This document shows positions 25,429 through 32,375 of a stretch of 64,000 nucleotides of DNA, piece after piece. The DNA is from JAWWPG01 sp033850885 (GTDB lineage: Bacteria > Actinomycetota > Actinomycetes > Propionibacteriales > Nocardioidaceae). The notes below the pieces were generated by a model. The model was not told the DNA's origin. It saw only the letters and a list, made by a program, of their open reading frames with translations, and made no database searches. Location of the stretch: assembly GCA_033850885.1 (NCBI GenBank), contig JAWWPG010000020.1, positions 115,578 through 179,577 of the forward strand, read 5' to 3'. The number at the start of each line of letters is the position of its first letter. Position 1 is the stretch's first letter. A program made the position numbers and the translations under genes.

Positions 25429-26843
25429 CGCCGGACGCCGAGCCCACCAGGCTGTGGCGCGGTCGCTTCCGTGCCGACCCGTCCCCGGAGCTCGTCGAGC
25501 TGTCCAGATCAACCCAGTTCGACTGGGAGCTGGCGCCGTACGACATCGCCGGATCGCGGGCCCATGCCCGAGAGCTGGCGCGGGTCGGCCTGCTCGACGA
25601 CCACGCCGCGGAAGAGCTGCAGTGCGGTCTCGACGAGCTCGAGCGCCGGATCGCGGATGGGCAGTTCCGGCCCGAGCCCGCAGACGAGGACGTCCACACG
25701 GCGCTGGAGCGTGGCCTGGTGTCCATCGTCGGGCCTGCGACCGGCGGCCGGCTGCGCGCGGGCCGCTCCCGCAACGACCAGATCGCGACCCTCGGACTGC
25801 TCTACCTGCGTGACCACGCCCGAACCATCGCCGGGCTCGTACGTGACCTGGCCGGGACCTTGGCCGTGCAGGCGGACGCCCAGGCCGGCGCGGCCATGCC
25901 GGGCCGGACCCACATGCAGGCCGCCCAGCCGGTCCTTCTCGCGCACCACCTGCTCGCGCACGCCTGGCCGCTGGTGCGCGACATCGACCGGCTGCGGGAC
26001 TGGGACGCCCGGGTCGCGGTGGCCTCTCCCTACGGGTCGGGGGCCCTCGCCGGGTCCTCCCTCGGCCTCGACCCCCGGCGAGTGGCAACTGACCTCGAAT
26101 TCCTCGACTCGGCGCCCAACAGCATCGACGCGACAGCCTCACGCGACCTCGTCGCCGAGTTCGCCTACGTGGCGGCCCAGGTCGGGGTGGACCTCTCGCG
26201 GCTTGCCGAAGACGTCATCATCTGGTCGACGCGCGAGTTCGGCTTCGTCGCGCTCGACGACGCCTACGCGACCGGGTCGAGCATCATGCCCCAGAAGAAG
26301 AACCCCGACATCGCCGAGCTCGCCCGCGGGAAGTCCGGGCGGTTGATCGGCAACCTGGCTGGCCTGCTGGCGACGCTGAAAGGCCTGCCGCTCGCGTACG
26401 ACCGCGACCTGCAGGAGGACAAGGAAGCGGTCTTCGACTCGGTCCGGAGCCTCGAGGTGCTCCTCCCGGCCATGACGGGCCTGGTGCGGACGTTGACGTT
26501 CGACCGCGCGCGGCTTGCCGAGCTCGCCGGGGACGGCTTCTCGCTGGCCACGGACATGGCCGAATGGCTCGTCCGGCAGGGCGTTGCGTTCAGCGAGGCG
26601 CATGAGCTCGCCGGAGCCTGCGTACGGCGCTGCGAGGATCTCGGGATCGGGCTCGAGGCGCTCCAGGACGACGAGCTGGCCCGAATCTCGCCGCATCTGA
26701 CGCCGGACGTCAGACGGGTGCTCACCGTGGAGGGCTCCATCGCCTCCCGCGACGGGCGCGGCGGTACGGCGCCGTACCGGGTGGCCGAGCAGCTGGCCGA
26801 GCTCGAGGACGCTCTGCGTACGACGACCAGCTGGCTGGCCTGA
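25425..26843 (+). CDS. argH: argininosuccinate lyase
   Basis: Last step of arginine synthesis, releasing fumarate. 472 residues of the fumarase/aspartase superfamily. The signature loop SSIMPQKKNPDIAEL is intact, as are GRSRNDQIAT and MPGRTHMQAAQP (catalytic His region). GTG 25425 overlaps the argG stop. It closes the operon; the following 769 bases contain only repeats, with no recognisable terminator close to the stop. Confidence 0.97.
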   Translation: MTPDAEPTRLWRGRFRADPSPELVELSRSTQFDWELAPYDIAGSRAHARELARVGLLDDHAAEELQCGLDELERRIADGQFRPEPADEDVHTALERGLVSIVGPATGGRLRAGRSRNDQIATLGLLYLRDHARTIAGLVRDLAGTLAVQADAQAGAAMPGRTHMQAAQPVLLAHHLLAHAWPLVRDIDRLRDWDARVAVASPYGSGALAGSSLGLDPRRVATDLEFLDSAPNSIDATASRDLVAEFAYVAAQVGVDLSRLAEDVIIWSTREFGFVALDDAYATGSSIMPQKKNPDIAELARGKSGRLIGNLAGLLATLKGLPLAYDRDLQEDKEAVFDSVRSLEVLLPAMTGLVRTLTFDRARLAELAGDGFSLATDMAEWLVRQGVAFSEAHELAGACVRRCEDLGIGLEALQDDELARISPHLTPDVRRVLTVEGSIASRDGRGGTAPYRVAEQLAELEDALRTTTSWLA

Positions 26844-26931
26844 CAAGCCCAGGCCCGCGGGTGCCGGTGCTGTTTGAGCCAGCCACGGGTGCGGGTGCCG
26901 TATGAGCCAGCCGCGTGTAGGGGGGTTGCCG

Positions 26932-27071
26932 TTTGGGTGGTGTACCACTCAGATTGCCCTCAAGCCGGCGACGGGTGCGGTTCTGTTTGAGTGGTGCACC
27001 ACGCAGATTGCCCTCAGGCCGGTCACGGGTGCGGTTCTGTTTGGGTGGTGCACCACTCAGATTGCCCTCAA
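26932..27071. repeat. 54-bp tandem repeat, about 2.6 units
   Basis: Units start at 26932, 26986 and 27040, each opening TTTGRGTGGTGYACCAC. Units 1 and 2 differ at 6 of 54 positions. Each unit has an inner near-palindrome around GGTGGTGCACCAC. The third unit runs into the 32-bp palindrome. Confidence 0.85.
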
Positions 27072-27097
27072 GCCACCCAGATCTGGGTGGCTTGAGG
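27066..27097. repeat. 32-bp perfect palindrome
   Basis: Left half CCTCAAGCCACCCAGA is followed without spacer by its exact reverse complement, centred on AGATCT. The left half coincides with the end of the 54-bp repeat unit, so the palindrome looks like an inverted copy of that unit's edge. Confidence 0.9.
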
Positions 27098-27258
27098 CGT
27101 ACTTGGGTGGTGCACCACCCAAAGGCGCGGTGGGCAGCCTCCGACTCGCCACGGCCAGCCTCCCGCCTTGCCCCAACCTCCCGCCTTGCCCCAACCTCCG
27201 TACCCCGGGTTTGCCTGGCAAGCCAGGCGGAGACACCCTTTGCCAGGCAGGCCTGGGT

Positions 27259-27435
27259 GGCAAACGGTGCGCTTGCCTGGCTTGCCAGGCAAATGCGGCC
27301 CTCAAAGGCTGGGGCGCTAGGCAACCGCGGCCCTCAAAGGCTGGCGCGAGGCAACACCGGGCCTCGGAGGCTGGCCGGCTGGGCAAACGGTGCACCTGCG
27401 TGGCTTGCCAGGCAAATGCGGCCCTCAACGGCTGG
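27259..27435. repeat. 54-bp direct repeat 123 bp apart, with ~32-bp sub-units
   Basis: 27259-27312 and 27382-27435 match at 50 of 54 bases. Between and after them, degenerate units of about 32 bp follow the pattern GCGGCCCTCAAAGGCTGG plus AGGCAA. Inner TTGCCTGGC-TT-GCCAGGCAA is a near-perfect palindrome at 27273-27292. Confidence 0.8.
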
Positions 27436-27612
27436 CGCGCCAGGCAAACGCGGCCTTCGAGGGTCCGCCGGGGTGAGGGAGGTCACCCCGAGCGACGTGC
27501 TGCGGGCCCGGCCGGCGCCGGTATGCTGGAGGTACCCCAAACAGTCGGGGCAAGCTCTTCGCACGAACGTCTGGATCCCCTTGCAGGGACTGGAACGGGA
27601 AAGGCGACATCT

Positions 27613-28503
27613 GTGGACACCCGTCTGCTCTCTGTGGGAGTGATCGGCGCCGGCCGCGTGGGCGCGGTGCTGGCAGCAACCCTGCGTTCATCCGGGTACC
27701 AGGTGGTCGCGGCCGCCGGGGAGTCGGCAGCATCGCGGACCAGGATCGAGACGCTCCTGCCGGGAGTTCGCGTCGACAAGCCGACTGCCGTGTCCAGGGC
27801 TTGTGACCTGCTCCTTCTCACCGTCCCGGACGACGCCCTCGACAACGTGGTGCGGATGCTCGTCGCCTCCGGGGCCGTGCGGCGCGGCCAGTACCTGGTC
27901 CACACCAGCGGGCTGCACGGTGTCGAGATCCTCGCCCCCGCCGTCGCGATCGGCGCCCACGCCGTCGCGATGCACCCGGCGATGACGTTCACCGGAACAG
28001 ATCTCGACGTCGACCGCTTGCGCGAGTGCGTGTTCGGGGTCACCTGCGACGAGGCGGAGCGGCCAGTAGCGGAGCAGGTCGTGCGGGACATCTCGGGCCA
28101 CCTGATGTGGATCGCCGAGAGTGACCGGGCGCTCTACCACACGGCGCTCGCCCATGGGGCCAACCACCTCGTCACCCTGGTCACCGAAGTCATGCAGCTG
28201 CTCAGGCAGGCCGGGGCCGACGACCCCTCGGCGGTCCTGCGCCCGCTGTTGACGGCTGCTCTCGAGAACGCCCTTGCGTACGGCGACGCGGCCCTCACCG
28301 GCCCGATCGTCCGGGGTGACCTCAAGACCGTCGCCGCCCACCTGCACACCCTGTCCGCCTCGTCGCGCGAGACGCTGGAGTCGTACGTCGTCCTGGCCCG
28401 CGCCACAGCCAACCACGCAGTCGCCGACGGGAGGCTCGAGCCGCGCCGCGCGGCCGCTCTCGTGGAGATCCTCAACGACGCCCTTGCCGGGACCATTGCG
28501 TGA
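27613..28503 (+). CDS. Rossmann-fold DUF2520 protein upstream of panC
   Basis: A 296-residue NAD(P)-binding protein. The N-terminal Rossmann motif VGVIGAGRVGAVLAATL is followed by a C-terminal helical DUF2520 domain from about residue 145 (HPAMTFTG and onwards to ALAHGANHLVTLV). Resembles ketopantoate reductase/P5C reductase-type dehydrogenases and sits just before panC in many actinobacteria, so a pantothenate role is suspected but unproven. GTG 27613 is chosen from the conserved N-terminus, with GAAAGG eight bases upstream. The same frame is open backwards through the repeat spacer, which I treat as non-coding. The stop overlaps panC. Confidence 0.85.
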   Translation: MDTRLLSVGVIGAGRVGAVLAATLRSSGYQVVAAAGESAASRTRIETLLPGVRVDKPTAVSRACDLLLLTVPDDALDNVVRMLVASGAVRRGQYLVHTSGLHGVEILAPAVAIGAHAVAMHPAMTFTGTDLDVDRLRECVFGVTCDEAERPVAEQVVRDISGHLMWIAESDRALYHTALAHGANHLVTLVTEVMQLLRQAGADDPSAVLRPLLTAALENALAYGDAALTGPIVRGDLKTVAAHLHTLSASSRETLESYVVLARATANHAVADGRLEPRRAAALVEILNDALAGTIA

Positions 28504-29369
28504 GGGTTGTCTCCACCAAGGCTGAGCTCGAGGCCGGCCTGGTCGAGCTGCGCCGTCAGCCGGGACGGGTGGCGCTGGTGCCCACCATGGGCGCCTTGCA
28601 CGCCGGTCACGAGGCGCTCATCGACGCGGCCCGAGACGTGGCGGACGCCGTTGTCGTCTCCATCTTCGTGAACCCGTTGCAGTTCGGTCGAGGCGAGGAT
28701 CTGGCGTCGTACCCGAGAACCGTCGACCAGGACCTGGCCCGCTGCGCCGAGCACGATGTCGACGTGGTGTTCATGCCGGATTTCGAGACGGTCTACCCGG
28801 GCGGGGATCCCCGGGTGACGATCGAGCCAGGGGCGCTGGCGACCGAGCTAGAGGGGGTGAGCCGGCCCGGTCACTTCCAGGGAGTCCTGACCGTCGTCGT
28901 CAAGCTGTTCGGGCTCGTCGGCCCGGACGTGGCGGTCTTCGGCACCAAGGACTACCAGCAGCTCGTGCTGGTGCGCCAGTGCGTCTCGGACCTCTTCCTT
29001 CCTGTGGACATCCTCGGCGTGGAGACGGTTCGCGACGATGACGGACTGGCACTCAGCTCGCGCAACAGGTACCTCAGCGACGAGGAACGCCCGGCTGCTC
29101 TCGCCCTGAGCCGAGCCCTGCGGGCCGGCCGGCAGCGCGCACCGGCCGGTGCCGCGGCGGTCCTCTCCGCGGCTCGGGTGGTGCTCGACGACGCGCCGGG
29201 GATGCAGACCGACTACCTCGAGCTGCGTGCTGCCGACCTTGGTCCGGCACCGGCGAAGGGAGACGCCCGGCTGCTCGTCGCGGCCCGCGTCGGACCCACC
29301 CGGCTGATCGACAACATGGCCGTCGTCCTCGGCGGTGACGCCGAGACGGCAATGCAACAAGGAGTCTGA
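28500..29369 (+). CDS. panC: pantothenate synthetase
   Basis: Joins pantoate and beta-alanine using ATP. 289 residues. The nucleotidyl-transferase motif is PTMGALHAGHEAL, then VSIFVNPLQFG, and FGTKDYQQLVLVRQ. GTG 28500 overlaps the DUF2520 stop. In related genomes panD, which makes beta-alanine, usually follows; here only 7 bases separate panC from coaX. Confidence 0.96.
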   Translation: MRVVSTKAELEAGLVELRRQPGRVALVPTMGALHAGHEALIDAARDVADAVVVSIFVNPLQFGRGEDLASYPRTVDQDLARCAEHDVDVVFMPDFETVYPGGDPRVTIEPGALATELEGVSRPGHFQGVLTVVVKLFGLVGPDVAVFGTKDYQQLVLVRQCVSDLFLPVDILGVETVRDDDGLALSSRNRYLSDEERPAALALSRALRAGRQRAPAGAAAVLSAARVVLDDAPGMQTDYLELRAADLGPAPAKGDARLLVAARVGPTRLIDNMAVVLGGDAETAMQQGV

Positions 29370-29376
29370 GGACGAC

Positions 29377-30153
29377 ATGACGCGCTTGCTCTGTATCGAC
29401 CTGGGCAACACCCACACGAGCGTCGGACTCTTCGACGCCATCACGCTCTCACACACCTGGCTGTTGTCCACCGAGGGTCGGCGTACCTCCGATGAATGGA
29501 GGCTGCTCCTCACCGGGCTTCTCGAGCGGGCCGACGTCGACACGATTGACGGCGTGTGCATCTGCTCCACGGTGCCCGCGGTTCTGCACGCCTTGCGCTC
29601 CCTCCTCGAGGACACCTTCCGCGGGCTGCCAGGAGTGGTGCTCGGCCCCGGGGTCCGCACCGGACTGCCGGTGCTGATGGACAACCCCCGCGAGGTCGGC
29701 ACCGACCGGATCGCGAATGCCGTGGCAGCGCTCGAGCTCGTCGGCGCCCCGACCGTCGTCGTCGACCTGGGCACCGCCACCACGTTCGATGTGGTCAGCC
29801 CGGCCGGGCAGTACGTCGGAGGCGTGATCGCGCCCGGTCTCGAGATCTCCGTGGCGGCCCTGGGTCAGCACGGAGCCCAGCTCCGCCAGGTGGAGCTGGT
29901 CACCCCTCGCACCGTGATCGCGAAGAACACCGTGGAAGCGCTGCAGTCGGGCGCCGTCTACGGCTGCGCGGGACAGGTCGACGGCATCGTCCGGCGGATC
30001 GCCGATGAGCTCGACGTGCCGCTGTCCGGGCTCACCGTCATCGCCACCGGCGTCCTTGCCCCAGCGGTTCTCGACGAGTGCGAGACGATCACCCGCTACG
30101 AGCCGGACCTTACCCTGCAGGGCTTGCGCCTCGTGTTCGAGCGCAACATCTGA
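29377..30153 (+). CDS. coaX: type III pantothenate kinase
   Basis: Phosphorylates pantothenate, the first step of coenzyme A synthesis; type III enzymes are not feedback-inhibited by CoA. 258 residues of the ASKHA fold: LLCIDLGNTHTSVGLF at the N-terminus, the second phosphate-binding motif VVDLGTATTFDVV, and GTDRIANAVAA. ATG 29377 has AAGGAG upstream (29359-29364) and follows panC by 7 bases. Confidence 0.95.
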   Translation: MTRLLCIDLGNTHTSVGLFDAITLSHTWLLSTEGRRTSDEWRLLLTGLLERADVDTIDGVCICSTVPAVLHALRSLLEDTFRGLPGVVLGPGVRTGLPVLMDNPREVGTDRIANAVAALELVGAPTVVVDLGTATTFDVVSPAGQYVGGVIAPGLEISVAALGQHGAQLRQVELVTPRTVIAKNTVEALQSGAVYGCAGQVDGIVRRIADELDVPLSGLTVIATGVLAPAVLDECETITRYEPDLTLQGLRLVFERNI

Positions 30154-30191
30154 GGGTTCCAAACCGCTGTGGATCAGGCGAGCCGATGCCG

Positions 30192-30197
30192 TAGCCT
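30192..30197 (+). promoter_or_regulatory. near-leaderless -10 box for lysS
   Basis: TAGCCT, seven bases, then ATG 30205. It supports that start over the in-frame upstream codon at 30169 and indicates lysS has its own promoter despite the pan genes before it. Confidence 0.45.
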
Positions 30198-30204
30198 GAC
30201 GCGC

Positions 30205-31722
30205 ATGTCCGACGACCCAGGGGCCGCGCCTCCGCCCGACACGTCTGGCGAGCTGTCGGAGCAGATGAGGGTACGGCGGGACAAGAGGGCCCGGCTTCTC
30301 GCGGCCGGCGTGGCGCCGTACCCGATCATCGTCGACCGCACGCACACGCTCGGCGAGGTCGTCGCGACGTTCGATCCCGAGGAGATGGGACCAGACCACC
30401 GCACCGGGGTCGAGGTTGCGGTCGCCGGACGCGTGATCTTCCTACGCAACACCGGGAAGCTCTGCTTTGCCAGGCTGCGAGAAGGCGACGGCACCGAGCT
30501 GCAGGTCATGCTCTCCCTCGCTGATGTCGGCGAGCAGTCGCTGGCCGACTTCAAGGCGCTGGTCGACATCGGCGACCACATCGCCGTGCGGGGGGAGGTG
30601 GTGACCAGCCGGCGGGGGGAGCTCTCGATCCGGGCCACCTCGTGGCAGATGGCCGCGAAGACCCTCCGACCCCTCCCGAACGAGCACCGACCGCTTTCGG
30701 ACGAGGCGCGGGTCCGGATGCGGTACGTCGACATGATCGTCCGGTCCGAGCAGCGGGCGATGGTGCGCAAGCGAGCCGCTGTCCTCCGGTCCCTGCGGGC
30801 CTCACTCGACGCGAACGGCTTCGTCGAGGTGGAGACACCGGTGCTGCAGCTCACGAACGGCGGCGCCGCTGCCCGGCCCTTTCGAACGCATCTGAACACG
30901 TTCGACCAGGAGATGCTGCTTCGGATCGCGCTCGAGCTCGACCTCAAGAAGGCGCTTGTCGGCGGCGTCGAGAGGGTCTACGAGATCGGCCGGACGTTCC
31001 GCAACGAGGGGATCGACTCGACGCATGCCGCCGAGTTCTCGATGCTCGAGGCGTACCAGGCCTACGGGGACTACAACTCGATGGCGACGCTGGTCCAGGA
31101 GCTGGTGGTGGCGGCGGCCACGGCAGTCGGGTCCACGCTGATAACCGCCAGGGACGGTTCGACAGTTGATCTCGCCGGTAGCTGGCGCCGCGCGACGCTC
31201 CACGAGCTGGTATCCGAGGTGGTCGGCGAACTCGTGACGCCCGCCACGACCACCGAAGCGGCCCGCGAGCTGGCAAAAAGACACCATGTTGAAATACAGC
31301 CGCAATGGGGTGCCGGTGACATCGTCTTGGAGATCTACGAAAAGCTCGTGGAGCACACGCTACTTGCGCCCACGTTCGTCCGGGACTATCCGATCGACGT
31401 CAAGCCGCTAGCCAAGCAGCACCGTAGTGATCCGGGAGTGGGCGAGGCCTTTGACCTGGTCGTCAATGGCGTCGAGCTGGCCACTGCCTATTCGGAGATG
31501 AATGACCCCGTCATTCAACGCGAGCGTCTTACCGAGCAGTCGCGGCAAGCCGCCCTCGGCAACCCCGAGGCGATGGACCTGGACGAGGACTTCCTTCGGG
31601 CGTTGGAGTTCGGCATGCCACCGGCCGGCGGCATGGGCATGGGCATTGATCGACTGATGATGCTTTTGACCGGGGTGGGAATCCGGGAGACATTCCTCTT
31701 TCCGCTGTTGCGCCCAGAGTAG
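30205..31722 (+). CDS. lysS: lysyl-tRNA synthetase, class II
   Basis: Charges tRNA-Lys. 505 residues: an OB-fold anticodon domain (about 60-165), then the class II catalytic core. Motif 2 is RTFRNEGIDSTHAAEFSMLE, and motif 3 GMGMGIDRLMMLLTG. The motif 2 loop reads AAEFS where the canonical family has PEFT, as in some divergent actinobacterial LysRS. The last ~450 bases are visibly less GC-rich than the rest. It keeps the pan-lysS-lsr2-clpC order of mycobacteria. Confidence 0.94.
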   Translation: MSDDPGAAPPPDTSGELSEQMRVRRDKRARLLAAGVAPYPIIVDRTHTLGEVVATFDPEEMGPDHRTGVEVAVAGRVIFLRNTGKLCFARLREGDGTELQVMLSLADVGEQSLADFKALVDIGDHIAVRGEVVTSRRGELSIRATSWQMAAKTLRPLPNEHRPLSDEARVRMRYVDMIVRSEQRAMVRKRAAVLRSLRASLDANGFVEVETPVLQLTNGGAAARPFRTHLNTFDQEMLLRIALELDLKKALVGGVERVYEIGRTFRNEGIDSTHAAEFSMLEAYQAYGDYNSMATLVQELVVAAATAVGSTLITARDGSTVDLAGSWRRATLHELVSEVVGELVTPATTTEAARELAKRHHVEIQPQWGAGDIVLEIYEKLVEHTLLAPTFVRDYPIDVKPLAKQHRSDPGVGEAFDLVVNGVELATAYSEMNDPVIQRERLTEQSRQAALGNPEAMDLDEDFLRALEFGMPPAGGMGMGIDRLMMLLTGVGIRETFLFPLLRPE

Positions 31723-31772
31723 ACACCATCAGCAACAGCGCCATCTGCGGGCGTTCGGGGCGAGTGCTACCG

Positions 31773-31778
31773 TATATA
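31773..31778 (+). promoter_or_regulatory. -10 box for lsr2
   Basis: TATATA in an AT-rich patch, 30 bases before the lsr2 start. This gives a short leader that carries GAAAGG (31796-31801). The -35 region is weak. Confidence 0.45.
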
Positions 31779-31808
31779 GGGGAATCCCACTAACGAAAGG
31801 CCTGATTC

Positions 31809-32129
31809 ATGGCTCAGCGCGTCCAAATCGTACTTGAAGACGACATCGATGGTGGCGAGGCAACAGAGACTTTGCTCTTCGGGCTCGACGGGATCGGTTA
31901 CGAGATCGACCTATCGGCCAAGAACGCGGCAAAACTTCGTGATTCGCTGGCGAAATACGTCGGTGCGGCCCGGCGGACTTCTGCCCGTAACCGGCGTGCC
32001 TCCCGCCGTGGCAGTGCCGGCCCCTCGACAGCGCAGGTTCGGGACTGGGCCCGCAGCAACGGGTACCAGGTCTCCGACCGTGGCCGTATCTCCGCAGACA
32101 TCAGAGCGGCGTACGAGAGCTCCAACTAG
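31809..32129 (+). CDS. lsr2: nucleoid-associated protein Lsr2
   Basis: Actinobacterial H-NS analogue that bridges DNA and silences AT-rich, often foreign, genes. 106 residues. The N-terminal dimerisation domain is MAQRVQIVLEDDIDGGEA and onward; a basic linker follows (RRTSARNRRASRRG); the C-terminal DNA-binding domain ends VSDRGRISADIRAAYE, with the RGR core that inserts in the minor groove. GAAAGG lies seven bases before ATG 31809. Length and motifs are canonical. Confidence 0.97.
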   Translation: MAQRVQIVLEDDIDGGEATETLLFGLDGIGYEIDLSAKNAAKLRDSLAKYVGAARRTSARNRRASRRGSAGPSTAQVRDWARSNGYQVSDRGRISADIRAAYESSN

Positions 32130-32144
32130 ATGTAACGAGATGTA

Positions 32145-32201
32145 CTGACCGGGCACGACCTGGAGCGGCTCACCTCGCCGTGCCAGTTCGTGCCCGGTCA
32201 G
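32145..32201 (+). terminator. 14-bp inverted repeat after lsr2
   Basis: CTGACCGGGCACGA (32145-32158) and its exact complement (32188-32201) flank a 29-base loop, 16 bases after the lsr2 stop. Likely a terminator without U tract; the long loop also allows a regulatory role. Confidence 0.5.
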
Positions 32202-32234
32202 GGCGGGCGTCCGCAGCCGGGTCGGGGGAGCGCC

Positions 32235-32248
32235 GTTCGCTCACGGCG
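32235..32248 (+). promoter_or_regulatory. putative ClgR operator of clpC
   Basis: GTTCGC-N5-GCG, 128 bases before the clpC start. This matches the ClgR box I recall for Streptomyces clpP1/clpC1 promoters. Flanking TAAC after GCG extends the dyad (GTTCGC...GCGTAAC). Confidence 0.5.
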
Positions 32249-32338
32249 TAACGCCTACCTGGGAACACCGGGGACGGGTCGGGCGTTGTGACTTCACCGT
32301 GTGGACCACGCGTGGCGTGGTTGGTCGGGGGGTCCGAC

Positions 32339-32344
32339 TAGCAT
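32339..32344 (+). promoter_or_regulatory. possible -10 box of clpC
   Basis: TAGCAT, 31 bases before ATG 32376. The predicted leader contains the ribosome-binding sequence GAGGGAG. No good -35 box, consistent with activator dependence. Confidence 0.4.
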
Positions 32345-32375
32345 GGATGGTGAGAGACGCGTAACCGAGGGAGCG

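Larger units (their letters stand above)
26844..27612. repeat. 769-bp gene-free spacer packed with short repeats
   Basis: Largest gene-free stretch in the window, between argH and the DUF2520 gene. From left to right it holds a pair of ~28-bp units (26850-26910), a 54-bp tandem repeat (26932-27071), a 32-bp perfect palindrome (27066-27097), a perfect 16-bp palindrome GGGTGGTGCACCACCC (27105-27120), two 18-bp units (27159-27194), palindromes of the GCCTGGC/GCCAGGC type (27213-27228 and 27273-27292), and degenerate ~32-bp units within a 123-bp-spaced duplication (27259-27475). An 8-bp hairpin CGGGGTGA/TCACCCCG (27469-27490) and a possible TATGCT -10 box (27522-27527) precede the next gene. Several frames are open across it, but no known domain appears. 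Confidence 0.8.

Noticed and set aside
26902..27612. N-terminal extension of the DUF2520 protein through the repeats
   Set aside because: The conserved Rossmann start is at 27613, the extension is low-complexity, and several other frames are also open in this GC-rich stretch.
30880..30910. LexA (SOS) box-like TCGAAC...GTTCGA
   Set aside because: The half-sites are 12 bases apart, not 4, and lie inside lysS.
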